A stretch of DNA of 64,000 nt from Rotaria sp. Silwood1 (GCA_905250075.1 CAJNOP010000275.1:124001-188000), one strand, 5' to 3'. Shown: positions 45,492 to 57,284, numbered from the stretch's first letter. Notes: generated by a model from the sequence alone, not told the origin. Numbers and translations: made by a program.

Positions 45492-46510
45492 ACCCCCACC
45501 ATTACAGACCTCAGCAGCACATAAAAGGCTCTAGTTTTTATATAATTTATCAATGATTTCATATGTATTCGGAAAAAAGGTATTTTACAATTTAAAAATA
45601 AGGCATCAGGACAAAAAAATAAAAAAATATATGTGAGTTCCACATTTTAGCTCCTCTGGAGCTGCGCTAACAAGTCTTTTTTTACTGATTAGTTTTGTGA
45701 AAAGATTTTAAAATTTTAAAAAGATGTCTCTAAAGGTCTGAGTATATTTAAAAAATCAAGGTTATACAAAGGCGGGGAAACCGCGAAATTTCATCATGCA
45801 CCGTCACCGCCCCGCCCTGTCAAGTTTTAGCACCGCCCCGCCGGCGGGGCGGGACGGGGCGGTTTTACACCGCGGCTCGCTCATCTCTGGTGTGGTGCTT
45901 CTCGATTGAGAAAGGAGCTAACTTGATCATTCAGTTATGCTCAAAAAACCTGTTGAAACTGACGCATTTTTTCAAAACCACAGAGTCTGGTGACCAGTTG
46001 TTCTCAAATGCATAGAAACTGAAAGCAAACTCTTTTCAAAATATAAGATCTGATCACGAGTTCTTCTCGAAACCATTAAGATCGAAGTTCAAAATATTTC
46101 GTGGTAGATAATTCAGTCACCAGTTCATCTTGAAAGTATAATAGAAACTGAAGTCAAATTCTTTTCAAAAAAATAGGACCTGGTAACCAGTTCTTCTCGA
46201 AATCATTGAAACTGGAGAAAAATTTCTTTCAAAAGACACAATCTGCTGACCAGATCTTCTCAGTAGCATAGGAGCTGAGCTCAAGTCTTTTTTGATAGAA
46301 AGGTACATCGTTGAGGATTCAACCACTTTCTGGAAAAAGCTTTTTTTTATTCAATTTTGTTTGCTGATTAGGTGGAAAGCGGATGGAAAATAGATTTCAG
46401 CGAATGTCTATCCTTTACCCTAAATCGAATCCACATTTGTGGATAATAAAACGAAAATTAATCCAGATTAGGGATTTTGATTTAGGGATTTTCTAATTTA
46501 AGGATTTTTT

Positions 46511-47316
46511 TCTCAATTGATGACGGACTTCACTCTTTGATAACGAACTGGTGACCAGTTCCATCACATCGATATCAAACTAATCACTGCTGTAAATAGC
46601 TATCTAAGAATCTGGTGGCTGGATTCATTTTTGTGTGATTCAACCACACAAGTTTATAATGCATTAAACTGAATGAGACCAATTAAATAAAATGAATCTG
46701 TTACGATTCTGGCTCTATGCATTATGTTTTGAATCTGGTGACCGGAATTCACTAAAACGACGCGTGATATGTGGATAAGCTTTTTATTGCGCTTTTTGTT
46801 TGTAACACATATTGAGCTGATGATAATACTAAGATGTTATTAAAGGCTGTGAAAAAATTCGAATTTTATTGGTTTGATATGTAAAAAAAGGTTATGCAGA
46901 AAATAGCATTTAATAGTGTTTTCACGAATGTTGAATGTAGAAAGAATTTCTNNNNNNNNNNNNNNNNNNNNNNNNNNNNNNNNNNNNNNNNNNNNNNNNN
47001 NNNNNNNNNNNNNNNNNNNNNNNNNNNNNNNNNNNNNNNNNNNNNNNNNNNGGTGCATATCTTCTTTTGTTTTTCATAACTCATTGTAAATCAGAATCTT
47101 TCGTTTACACTTAAAGAAAAAAAAGAAAAACTTACAAAAACAAATTCAAAAATTTACAAAATACAAAAAAACTAAAATAATCTAAGAAACAATACAAAAA
47201 AAGAAAGTTTATTTATTTATCTAATATATTTATTCACTTATTTATTTATTTATACATTATATACTCGGTCTTCTTTTTTGCTTCATCATATTGTTAATTC
47301 GTTATTTATTTAAATT
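46511..47316. other. Intergenic with assembly gap
   Basis: AT-rich sequence on both sides of the 100-N gap. No gene seen; if the minus-strand gene at 47.4-48.25 kb continues, its next exon should be here or in the gap. Confidence 0.4.
46952..47051. other. Assembly gap (100 N)
   Basis: There are exactly 100 consecutive N. Frames crossing it are artefacts. Confidence 0.99.
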
Positions 47317-47474
47317 CACACCCACATCCAACATCCACACCCACACCCACACTCACACCCACACCTACACGTACACCCATACCCACACCCACATCCACAC
47401 CCTCAGACCCACACACCCACACCTACACGCATACCCACACCCACAGCCACTCCCCACACCCGCACCCACACCCA
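47317..47474. repeat. Telomere-like tract (copy 6), single C-rich arm
   Basis: CACACCCACATCCAACATCC through CCGCACCCACACCC: about 158 bp of hexamer units with only the C-rich strand on plus. The G-rich partner is absent, possibly in the nearby gap. On the minus strand it starts GTGTGGGTGCGGGTG exactly where the coding frame of the next gene stops making sense. Confidence 0.85.
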
Positions 47475-48249
47475 AATTTGTACAGATGAACTTTCATTTA
47501 AATCGATTTTAGATGTTTGCGGATAATATAGAAGACCTAATGATGTATCTGTACAATTGTAGGTCCAATCTTTACGGATTATATCAAATAGACTATTATC
47601 AGGTTTGCCACTCGATATTATTTTATACTTTGTTGTTTCCTGTAATGCAATCCATCCACAACGAACAACTCGCGTTGTTCTCAATGGTATATCTGTATTC
47701 TTCATAAAATAAATCTCTTCACATGGATATTTCTCATCAGTATCTACATCACATTTTTATCGGTATACCAATAATCTTCATTCTCTTGTGTATGATTAGA
47801 TGAATGTACCATTGGATACTCGAACTTAATATAATTTTCAATCTTGTATGTACTCATATTATAATACCAATGGGCTGGAAATCCAGTATATGAACCACCG
47901 CCATACTTCCAATATGTACCATAGAAACATCTATCCGATATATTTGATGTTGATAACTCGACGTAATGTTTCGATTCTGGTGAATCACGTATGGCATATG
48001 GAAAGTGTTTCATAACAAACTCAAACCTCGCTCTGATCCTCGTAATATATAGCTTTTGTATGCTTTTTGATTAATGCCATCGATTGCCATAATAGTTTGA
48101 TCACTATCATCAATGGAAAATGTTACCTGTGAAGGAAAATATGGTTGAACACATTGGACGATATTTAGATTGCAGAAACATAAAAAATAAAACAGCAATG
48201 TTACTGTTGAAATCATACTGATAATTCTAAAACATAATAATAATATCAA
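47470..48249 (-). pseudogene. Secreted rotifer-family protein with two frameshifts, cut by a telomere-like tract
   Basis: Three minus-strand frames read as one protein. It starts at 48249 (or better 48216, MISTVTLLFYFLCFCNLNIV, a signal peptide), continues to YKSYILRGSER, shifts frame at about 48021, continues RFEFVMKHFPYAIRDSPESK to EDYWYTDK, shifts in a run of five A at about 47756, and continues CDVDTDEKYPCEEIYFMKNT to LNESSSVQIW. It then runs into the G-rich hexamer tract at 47474 (GTGTGGGTG, a possible donor). The cysteines and the signal peptide suggest an extracellular protein; I recall similar bdelloid proteins without a function. The shifts lie in or near homopolymers, so assembly error is as likely as decay. 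Confidence 0.6.
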
Positions 48250-50538
48250 ATGACATTGTATATTTATGCAAATATAAAATGCACTGCAAAGGACGAGTTT
48301 CGAAAAATCGAGAAAAATCAGTATTTCGTGAAAAATCGAGACTTCGTTTCCCCAGCCTATGCTTCATCTTCTTTCCCTTAAGAGGATTGTTAATTCCGAC
48401 GAATCTCTAATTTCGAACTCCAGTATTACTAAAATACGACCCCGATACATATAAATAATGCTAAGAATTCAACTTCTAAGAGATAGCAAAAAGACTGGTT
48501 TCTATGATTTCATGTTTTAGAATTAGTCGAAGAAAAGCAGCCACAAGTATCGATGTTTTCGATCGGCTGCAGATGCGATAAGCTAATGGCATACATTTGA
48601 TAGTTCCTCGCGTCATCAGTCTTATAATGGCATACTAATCGCTAATTCAGCATCAATACTCTCAAAATGGTCCTATAAAGAATGCAGATTTCTTAAATCA
48701 TAATAAGTTAATGGCGAATCGCCTAAAAACCGATTATAAGCACAAATACAAACTAAATCTACCTATGCTCTATGCAAACAGGAATCAGTTACTAACCACA
48801 TAATCAGTGAACTTCCATCAAATTGCATTCATATTTCAATAATATATTGCATTTTCTTATTCATATCTATCTTGAAATGATGAAGCTTCTGAGAAAAATT
48901 ACAGAAGTAATCCATGCACCAATATTGTAGATAAAACCCAATAGCAATAATAATGAAGTAAAATGAAGAAAGAAAGCTATGCCAATTGTGTTGACCTAGG
49001 GGCATGTGCATATTGATATATTTGCTGATTCGATGCACCACTAAGAGTATGATGACAGATGCTAGAGTTTCCCATGTAATATACAAAACGCTTTATTCCA
49101 ATGCTAACCAATCTGAATACTTCGGATGAAACCAAAAGATTTCTGCGAGTAGCAGTAGTGTCAAAGTTGAAACTGGAATTTAATTTGTACATGTATGCTT
49201 TTATTCAAGCGCTTGCCTTTGTGACTACGTATGTTTTCCTTACTGAGAATTAATAACTTTAGAAAAATGATTGCGGCTCTAAACCAAATAGTTGAAAATG
49301 AAGATCTACAAGTTTCACACTCGGCAGATACCTTCATCTATGTAAATTCAGAGTATAGACATACCTAATGAAGGGTGTGGGTGTGGGTGTGGATGTGGGT
49401 GTGGGTGTGCGTATCATTCCTCTCTGTACTCACACCCCACACACACCCCCCCACATCCACACCCACCCACACCCCACCCACACCCACACCCATACCCACA
49501 CCCCACACCCACACCCACCCGAATCGGTCACTCCAGAATGTGTGAACATCAAAATTACACTGAGGAATCTACCATTTAAAATGTTGATTCCTATTGCGTA
49601 TTGCCAAACTGATAGGTCTTGGGGTCGAATGCAGCTCAAATTTGAATTCTTTCCATTGATTTACCCTAAAAATTTGAATTCTTTCTTTCCATTGATTTAC
49701 CCTAAAAAAGTCATTTTTCCTATAACTTGATTTCTATTGGTCACTGCTAAACCAATAGTATTTCGATGGAAGTGGAGTATAGATTCGAGTTCTCCACCCC
49801 AGAAAACCTCGAAGTGTCACCACTGTGATTGGAAGATAGAGCTCTTAACACGGATCAATGAGATCGTGTACAAAAACATAACCTAGTTCTCTTTAATTAT
49901 CTTTGTGATAGGCAAGTCAACGTTCTTGTTTCTTTATGTTTTATATACCATTTTGTAGCTCTTGAAATTCTCTATCGAATGGTATATAATAGTTGGGGTT
50001 TTAGTTGACTATGATAGGAAAAGTTGTTTACGAAAGCGGGAATGGGTCGATCTTTCCATAGGGGAGGTATAGGGAAAATGAGTATTTTTGCGATAATTCA
50101 GGAAGGACCCGGCCAATCCTTCTCATCTTCGAACTCAACCGAGATATTGTTAAGACTGAACTGTGTAGAAAATTTCATCGTGATCTGACTCTCCTTTCAA
50201 AAGCTATCGTGTAAACGGACGGACGGACGGACACACTGACCGATTCTAGAGTGTACTCACTTTTTGAGTACACAAAAAACAATACTATTCTGGTGTAATT
50301 TTTTCCTCATTATTATCGATTCAACATGGATTATGTCTCGATTGCTGAGTCAATATGATAGTTTTCCATACTGATCTACGCATATATCTACTTCGATAGT
50401 TTCAGCTCAAAAAATATTTAAGAGTAACCTTTGTTCATTTATTATAAATGACACAAAACCGAACTCTTAATAATTGACCTAAAAGTCAAGCACGAATAAG
50501 TGGTTTACGAAAAGGATTAAAATAACTCTTTACACAAT
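48250..50538. other. Intergenic, with hairpin copy 7 and element debris
   Basis: 48829-49192 (minus) has overlapping frames with a hydrophobic stretch (LSSFYFIIIAIGFYLQYW), maybe a membrane-protein relic. 49636-49715 holds a direct repeat of TTTGAATTCTTTCCATTGAT plus TTACCC. 50030-50280 (CATAGGGGAGGTATAGGG, CGGACGGACGGACACACTGA) resembles an element tail. No intact gene. Confidence 0.4.
49372..49520. repeat. Telomere-like hairpin (copy 7)
   Basis: GGGTGTGGGTGTGGGTGTGG and GGTGTGCG form one arm; the loop is TATCATTCCTCTCTGTACT; the C-rich arm runs CACACCCC to 49520. On plus the right flank reaches CACTCCAG at 49536; on minus the tract ends CACCCTTCATTAG. Either strand could be read as intron-like. 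Confidence 0.85.
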
Positions 50539-53500
50539 ATGTCTTCAGGTGCTGGTTCAAATAAAATAACCTCACCCACATCTACAGCCATATCTCAGTA
50601 TGCCCGAATGTTATTATTAGAAATATATTGGACAGTCGAAAGTATCCGAAAATTGAGTTATTCTATGTTTAGCAGTAGCATTCGTTCAACTAAGAGTGTG
50701 GGTGTGGGTATGAGCTTTGGGTGTGGATTCACCTAATGGTAACCAATACCCATACCCCACACACACCCACCAACACCCGCCGTCTGAGCGATCTAACGAT
50801 GATGTCACAAAAGAATTGGCGGTCTGGATTCATGTTCCGTTTTCATCTTTTTCGCGAGAGGGTGTGGATGTGGGTGTGCGCTGGACAGAAACAAAACCCA
50901 CACTCACATTCCACACCAACACTTCACATCCTCAGGTAGTGTCAATCTTTATCAATTTGTGACTTACTCCTCCATATTTGTCTCCAACAGTTGACAATAT
51001 CAATCATTGCTATTGATTTTACAAAGAAGATCTGAATGTGAGGTAACGGTAGCCCCATACGCACACTCTCTAGATGCACATTTTATCTTTTCTTTGAGTT
51101 AATAATAGTCGACAGCAATGTCACATCAATAAATCTTTTTTTTTCTTATCTACAGGGCTACCATGTGATGAAAAAGGGCTCCTTTAACATTCATAATCGT
51201 AAACATATAATGGAGCACAGCATATTTCAAAGACCAAATTTGCTTAGGAATCAAAGCTTTGTAGGTGAATTTGCAAGAAAAGAACTTCAATGCTCTTGGT
51301 GTTCAAGAAAATTCATAACCATTCGTGGTTGGAAAAAACATATTAATGTAATCCATGACAAATATTATTTACTTACTAATCTATTGGATTACATCAATAG
51401 AGTATGTACGATGAATAATTATGAAACAGCGATCAAACAATTTCTGCCTAAATCTATGGAGACATTTTCTTGTTGGCAATGTAACAAGAAATACCAATAT
51501 AATGAAGATCGTGTACAACATTTTATTGCATGCCATTTTGCCTTATTTCCATCTACTGATAATGTATTAGGAGCTTATCTAATAAGTCATTCTGCACCGA
51601 TACTGAATCAAATGGATAGCTTCGAAGTTTCGTGTAATGAATTAAGAAAATCATTTAAGTGTTGGAAATGCGAAAAACAACTTAAATCTCAAAACGGTCG
51701 ACTATATCATTTCATTCAGAAACATGCTAGAACTATTTTATCAATTAATATTGATCCATCAAATAGCCTAAAAAGACAGATTGAAATGTTAGAAGAACAG
51801 ATGACATCTACTAGTACGGATCCCTCTGTATCTACAACAGCACTGCATTCTGTAACTAATAAACTGTCGATACGACCGTTTTATGAGATTGAAACGAAAC
51901 AAAACCAGATGAAGATTGCAGAATTGACATATACTCGTAGTGGAAAATCAATATTCTGTTTGCAGTGCAACAAAGAATTTCGATCAACTAGTATTTTTAA
52001 AAAACATGTCGATGCCAAACATATGCGAACTATTTCTGCCAAGACAGCTTCTAAAACTAAACCCCATTCAGATCGAGCTACACTCTTACAAGAAAAACTA
52101 AAGTCTGTTGAGTACACAAAAAACAATGCGTATAATCCATTTTCTTGTTCGCAATATCCAGAACAAATAGAAGCAACTGTCAATTCCATCCATCATTTCA
52201 GTAGTAACCATGTTAAATCGGCTTTATCTACAGGTAGCCTAACGGCAATTCCCTCTATTTATACAAAGCCAGTTTTATTATATGGAGCAGAAAACACTGA
52301 ACAAATGACTAACTCCGTAATACTGTCTTTTGAATGCTCAAGTTGTAATGAGATATTCGAATCAACTACTGCTCGAGTCAATCATTTTAACGCAACGCGT
52401 ATTCCGCCTGAGTCACATACATCAGTGGCTGTGCCAGATGATGTAAAAACTACGAAGGATTTGATTGGTCATATTCAAACATTTTCTTGTTGGCAGTGTA
52501 CGAAAAAATTCGAATCTGCTACTATTCGCTTGGATCATTTTCTTCGTAAACATGCTATATTAATCCGTTCAAAGATTATGGAATTATCAAATAATGTGAA
52601 TAAACACACAAAAGTTGCGCAGATGCTGACGGACAACGCAAAACGTCCGATTTCTTCGAAAAAAAGATTGTTGAGATGCTGGCAATGTATCAAAAAGAAA
52701 TTTCAGTCCGAGAGAGGTTTTCTATCTCATCTTGCTTCCAAACATTGGGGCTTAATTTTATCGACCAACGCCAATCCATCGAGTTATCTTGAAAATCAAC
52801 TAAAATTGGCCGAGGAACATATGAATATTGTTCAAGACGAGATTATTTCTAAGACTACATCGTTTTCTTGTTCACAATATTCTGAGAAATTTGACTTGTC
52901 TTCTAAGTTTGATGAACATCATGAAGCTCTTCATGGTCAACTGAATACATCGGACACTATGGAAACACAACATTCTATTGGAAAACAATATCAAATTAAT
53001 GAAGAGCAAACAGAAATTGAAGAACTTGAAAGTATTCCTAAAAGTCTTTTATCTGACCGTTCTCATTGTGAGGTGAAGTTTCAATCGACTACTCATCAAG
53101 ATTCAGATTTAATTATCATGAATTCTAATTATATTTCAACGGCTAGTATTACACAACGTACGAGCGGTCCTTTAACTATGTTTTCTTGTTGGCAATGTTT
53201 CAAGAAATATAAATCTGCTTGTGGTCGTTTACATCACTTTTTATTGAGTCATTCCGAATTATATCTACCTTCAGTTACTGTCTCAACAAACCATGTCAGC
53301 GAGCATACATTATTATATAGTAAGCAGACAGATAACTTGGATGTGCCAGTGAATCCTTTGAGTAACTCATGCTTTTGCTGGGAATGCGGAAAGAAATTCA
53401 AATCTTATGGTCGTCAGATATCGCACTTCATTGAAAACCATGCTGAAGCTTTGCTATCCATGGATATTAATCCATTAGATATTCTGAAAAACCAAATAGC

Positions 53501-54329
53501 AAAGGCGCAAGAAAGAATGAAGATCAAACAAGACGTAATGACTGCTATCAAACCATCGTTTAGCTGTTCTCAATGCTCAAAAAAATTTAAAACAATGACT
53601 GATCGTTCGAATCATTTCAACAGCAAACATGCTAGATCCATTCTTACTCCTATGTCTAAAATATTGAAGTATGTTGATAGTGAAGCCACAGAGGGGCAAG
53701 AACAGATGAAAACTGTACAAAACATGACTTATCGTGTCGATACGCTTTTGAATAGTTCAAAGTGCACCATGGACATCAGTGTAATCGATAATTGCTTGCA
53801 TCATTCTAATACAGATCACGTAGACTTTGCAACAGCAACGACAACCATGCCTCAAAGTAACTTTGAGACTCAAGGCAAGGTACAACAAGAACATATGAAC
53901 AGCATAGCATCGAAACGAATATTTATAGATATATCGTACTATTGTCAACAGTGTCACAAAGAATTCATATGTGCTGCTGATCATTTAGAACATTTCCAAA
54001 CAGACCATACTGGAATGAAATCATCCAACAGAACTTTAGAAGAATTTTTTGGTAATCCAGCTATTATACAATGCCCTAAAGCGAAATCTACTACACTCGT
54101 TTACATGTCCTCAGGACTGACTCGGAAACAAATCTGCATCACATCTGGCAAGACGAACCGTTGTCCTTATGAATCATGCCACTTAAAAGTAGTTAATTAT
54201 GATTTCAAAGAGTTTTGGCTTCATACAACTAAAGAACACAAGAATACACAGATCAAACTGGAATGTTGTGATCCTATGATAATGTACACGCCAGAAGAAT
54301 ACAAGAACCACATTCTACATCTCGATTAG
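50539..54329 (+). CDS. C2H2-type zinc-finger protein, four exons, two introns made of telomere-like hairpins
   Basis: The large exon 51156-54329 follows a strong acceptor (TTTTTCTTATCTACAG). Upstream exons 50539-50697, 50789-50861 and 50936-50958 join to it in one frame (introns 91, 74 and 197 nt, all GT-AG), giving a start at ATG 50539; otherwise translation could begin at ATG 51168. The protein has roughly 11 intact fingers of the form C-x2-C-x12-H-x3/4-H, many starting F-S-C-W-Q-C, widely spaced by 40-60-residue linkers, not in tandem linker arrays. About five degenerate fingers lack a ligand (FSCSQYPEQ, FSCSQYSEKF have Tyr for the second Cys). It is probably a nuclear DNA- or RNA-binding protein; target unknown. 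The upstream exon model is inference; the big exon is secure. Confidence 0.8.
50698..50788 (+). repeat. Telomere-like hairpin (copy 8) as predicted intron 1
   Basis: It starts GTGGGTGTGGGTATGAGC and ends CACCCGCCGTCTGAG. The G-rich and C-rich arms surround TTCACCTAATGGTAACC. Removal is phase 0 (AGT to CGA). Unspliced, the frame hits a stop at about 50734. Confidence 0.65.
50862..50935 (+). repeat. Telomere-like hairpin (copy 9) as predicted intron 2
   Basis: It starts GTGTGGATGTGGGTGTGCG and ends ACACTTCACATCCTCAG. Removal is phase 1, joining GAG-G to GT-AGT. The loop is CTGGACAGAAACAAAA. Confidence 0.65.
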
Positions 54330-54727
54330 AGCCATTAGACACAGTGACATATTACATGAACTATTTTTTATGATTCTAGCATTTGAATAATCTTGATTTG
54401 AAGGCATTGTGGACTTTAGTTACACAGTTTCGTTTGTATATAGATGATATCTGATGACGATATTCGAGTTTTTTCTTTGAGTCATTCCCCCCCCCCCCCC
54501 CCCTCTTCTCCCCATTCTCATCGTCAAAAACATCTATCGTATCAGGAACATTCAAATCGGCTGAAAACTGGAAACTACTAATAGTTTTAAGCTCTGTACA
54601 ATGACGTTTGACAGAAATACGCAGTAACTGTTTGCTCTTTGTTAAAATATGGCAGGACCCATAGTCTATCAGTCACTTTTTCTCTAAATTTTTACGTTTC
54701 AAGAGAGGAAAAGACATTACGAAGTTA

Positions 54728-54780
54728 GGGTGTGAGTGTGGGTATTGCTCATATTTTCAAAGTACTGACACCCACACCCT
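54728..54780. repeat. Telomere-like hairpin (copy 10), short
   Basis: GGGTGTGAGTGTGGGTATTG, then CTCATATTTTCAAAGTACTG, then ACACCCACACCCT. The minimal form of the family is about 53 bp, followed by CGAG. Confidence 0.75.
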
Positions 54781-55381
54781 CGAGCTTGTACGATTTATTT
54801 ACTATGGGAAGCAATTATTAATTTATTCTATTTAGATTTTATACTTGTCACGCGAGTTTCACAAAAACGTTTTCCACATCCTGTCATGAATCACTATGAT
54901 GTTTTTTGTAAACTTCGTCGATTTGTCTCCGAATACACGTACACATATAGTTACATTCACATTGTTTACTTAGGACACGTTGAATTCACTTCTATCAGCG
55001 TAACGTTCAGTCAGTAAGTTACAAAAAAAAAAGACTTTTCAATTAGGGTACAGATTGGAAGTACTATATTTTCAGAATATTCGAAAATAGAATTCATAAA
55101 CATAGAATAAAGCAAAATTGATTTCGTCGCATGATGCACAAAGTACTCAGAAGAAATCATAGCTTTAAAGAAAAAGAAAAACAATATATGACAAAGAAAA
55201 AAAAATGTTCTAAAGAAATAATCTCAAATGGCACTTTTTAATAGATAGATGAACGTTTTATTTCTCATTCATCCATAGAAAGTTATCAAATATATAAAAT
55301 ATATTAACTAGTTGCTTTAACGAACGAATTTCGACAGTAACTATTGAACTTGATCTCAAATTAGAATTCATTTTGTTTTGT

Positions 55382-55500
55382 GTAACTCACGTATATTTTC
55401 GAAGAAAATAGTGAGTGTAAGTTTTAAGTTCAAGTTTCTGCGACTCCCCCTCTCCTCTCCCCATTACAGACATCAGCAACCGCGCACAAAAGGCTTCAGA
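55382..55500. repeat. Relic copy of the element nested at 44379
   Basis: GTAACTCACGTATATTTTCG, then AGTTTTAAGTTCAAGTTTCT, then CCCCATTACAGACATCAGCA matches the left and, past the inner insertion, the right part of the 44-kb copy. It shows the uninterrupted target. Confidence 0.7.
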
Positions 55501-56107
55501 TTAATTTAACAGTAAAAAAACTACTTGAACAGTATGAAGAATATGAGTTCGACTGCTGTGCAATATTACAATGCTTTCATATTTATTTGAAAAAACCTAT
55601 TGTAGATTTGTTAAAGTTCTTAATAGTGTAATCAGTAACTTTTTTTAGAATTTGTCCTTGTATGTTAAAAATCAAGGATGAAGAATAGTAATATATATTG
55701 ATCTGTCATAGCAGTCATATAATCAACCTGAAAAGCATGATTCAGTCTTTTTATCAGTTTGAAAAGTAAACAATATCACCAATTATGGATTGATTGAAAT
55801 ATATAGTGTGGTAAGAGCTGTTAATACATATAAACTACATTATTGTAATAGTCTTATTCATGAAATAGTCGATAGTGAAAAATATTAATAATCTCAAATT
55901 AAAACAAAAACAAAAAAATGACTATTATCAAATATATAGCAACAATTATAAATGAAATCGGGAGGTCTCAAACGAAAAAAAAAGACATTGTCAGTTTTAA
56001 ATATAGAAATAAATAATAAATTCTCGCTCTTGTCATCGATTATTAGTGAAAAGAACTATAGTCGACAAGAAATTTTTCAGTTTACAAATGATGCTTTATG
56101 ATAACAA

Positions 56108-56190
56108 GGGTGTGGGTATAGACGTGTATATGAATGTTCTCTACACTCACATCCAAATACCCATACCCACCCTCACCCTTTTTGTTCCAG
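56108..56190. repeat. Telomere-like hairpin (copy 11) with GT...CAG borders
   Basis: GTGTGGGTATAGACGTGTAT starts at 56110; the C-rich arm CATACCCACCCTCACCC is followed by TTTTTGTTCCAG (to 56190), an excellent acceptor. Splicing would join MMLYDNK to VEEFIQNVDGLS and a stop. The coding nature of these short flanks is unproven. Confidence 0.7.
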
Positions 56191-57206
56191 TGGAAGAATT
56201 TATACAGAACGTAGATGGTCTCAGTTGAGGATGATTTCTTCAAAACAGATAATCCTATCTTATTTTATCGAATCTGTCAAATAAATTATTTGTTACCTTT
56301 ATCAGAAACTACTGACTAATGTTCTTTTTTTTATTTAATACAAGCGGCTGAATACGTGCTTATCAAATGTTAATGTAAATTCATCTAATTAATGTTAAAT
56401 AAGATAAAATAAATTTGGAACTACTGATTCCATTGATCCATATTGAGTGAGAACAAGTGATTTAAGATGAGGAAAATGAAGAATATTTTGATCATTAAAC
56501 AACCTTTAATAAAAAAAAAAAAAAGATCACAAGAAATTGAATTTTTTCATCAAAATGAATATGTTGAATAGAAGACGACAGAGATAATGAATTTAAAATC
56601 AATGGAAATAATATTAAACAACATTTATTATAAGACCAAAGTATTGAACATACTAGAAAATTCAAGCGAATATTTAATGGTTGTAACGATGTTAACATAC
56701 CGAACTATGATAGATAAGAAAAGATATGATGAAGAATTTCATTAGATAACATTTCTCTTGTAGTGATCATATTATCTGAAAAGAAAGATATGTAAGACTG
56801 TACTTTTGTAGATACGATCACTATATTAATCATCAATACAACGACTGGTGTAACGAAATAAAAACAAAAACTTATCTATTCATTTTAGAAGATTACATGA
56901 ATGTTACTTAAGGTTAATCAGTGTTTACTTAGATTAACAAAACGATTTAAAAATAAAAAGTCCTATAAGTCTTGAAATATCACGAAGCACAACTTCTTGA
57001 TAAATAAGCATATTGGTTTCTTCTTTTTTGTTTCGATGTTATGCAAAATATATTAAATAATACTTTTGATCTGATTATTGTACTAGAAAAAAAGAAAATT
57101 TTTGTTGTAAAAAACATATGAACGGGCAAATATTTTCAATGACAACACAAAATTAGTGACTTATGTTGTTTAATTCACTGTTGACCCAGACTGTATATTA
57201 CAGTAA

Positions 57207-57258
57207 AAAAGCTGCTAGCACAATCCCTGCGGGATTAAAATGTGAAACATGATGTAGC
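57207..57258. repeat. Dispersed repeat shared with 15313-15370
   Basis: AAAGCTGCTAGCACAATCCC with TGCGGGATTAAAATGTGAAA and CATGATGTAG. It sits 26 bp left of a telomere-like hairpin, which the other copy does not. Confidence 0.65.
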
Positions 57259-57284
57259 TGGTGTTACTAATCACGAGAATATTA

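Larger units (their letters stand above)
44379..45643. mobile_element. Second-level nested element (GTGGAACTCAC ends)
   Basis: GTGGAACTCACGTATATTTT at the left is inverted at the right (AAAATATATGTGAGTTCCAC). A related sequence lacking the inner insertion lies at 55382-55500, with CCCCATTACAGACATCAGCA uninterrupted. Comparison of the two shows where the inner element landed. Confidence 0.7.
44120..45889. mobile_element. 1,770-bp hAT-like element, 8-bp TSD GTGTGGTG
   Basis: Ends CAGAGATGAGCGAG and CTCGCTCATCTCTG are exact inverted copies. GTGTGGTG lies directly outside both ends (44112-44119 and 45890-45897). CAGAG ends with an 8-bp duplication fit hAT. The subterminal repeats are GC-rich (CACCGCCCCGCC), sharply different from the AT-rich body. 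No transposase ORF. Confidence 0.9.
43552..46510. mobile_element. About 3-kb repeat-bounded block with GGTGACCAG repeats
   Basis: Both ends carry a direct repeat: CCCTAAATGAAATCCGCATT plus TGTGG, then GGGATTTTAATTTGGGGATT (43552-43660), and CCCTAAATCGAATCCACATT plus TGTGG, then GGGATTTTGATTTAGGGATT (46419-46510). Between them, CTGGTCACCAG/CTGGTGACCAGTTCTTCTCG words recur many times (43790-43920 and 45960-46290). It hosts the nested elements below. Its own class is unclear. Confidence 0.55.

Noticed and set aside
48829..49192. Hydrophobic minus-strand frames as a membrane-protein gene
   Set aside because: Two frames overlap without a consistent splice or start, and no family is recognised. 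Kept only as a possible relic.
51881..52189. 102-codon minus-strand frame
   Set aside because: Shadow of the zinc-finger coding exon on the opposite strand.
54487..54503. Long poly-C run as a functional G-quadruplex site
   Set aside because: Single homopolymer of uncertain length in non-coding DNA; similar runs occur in transposon arrays here.
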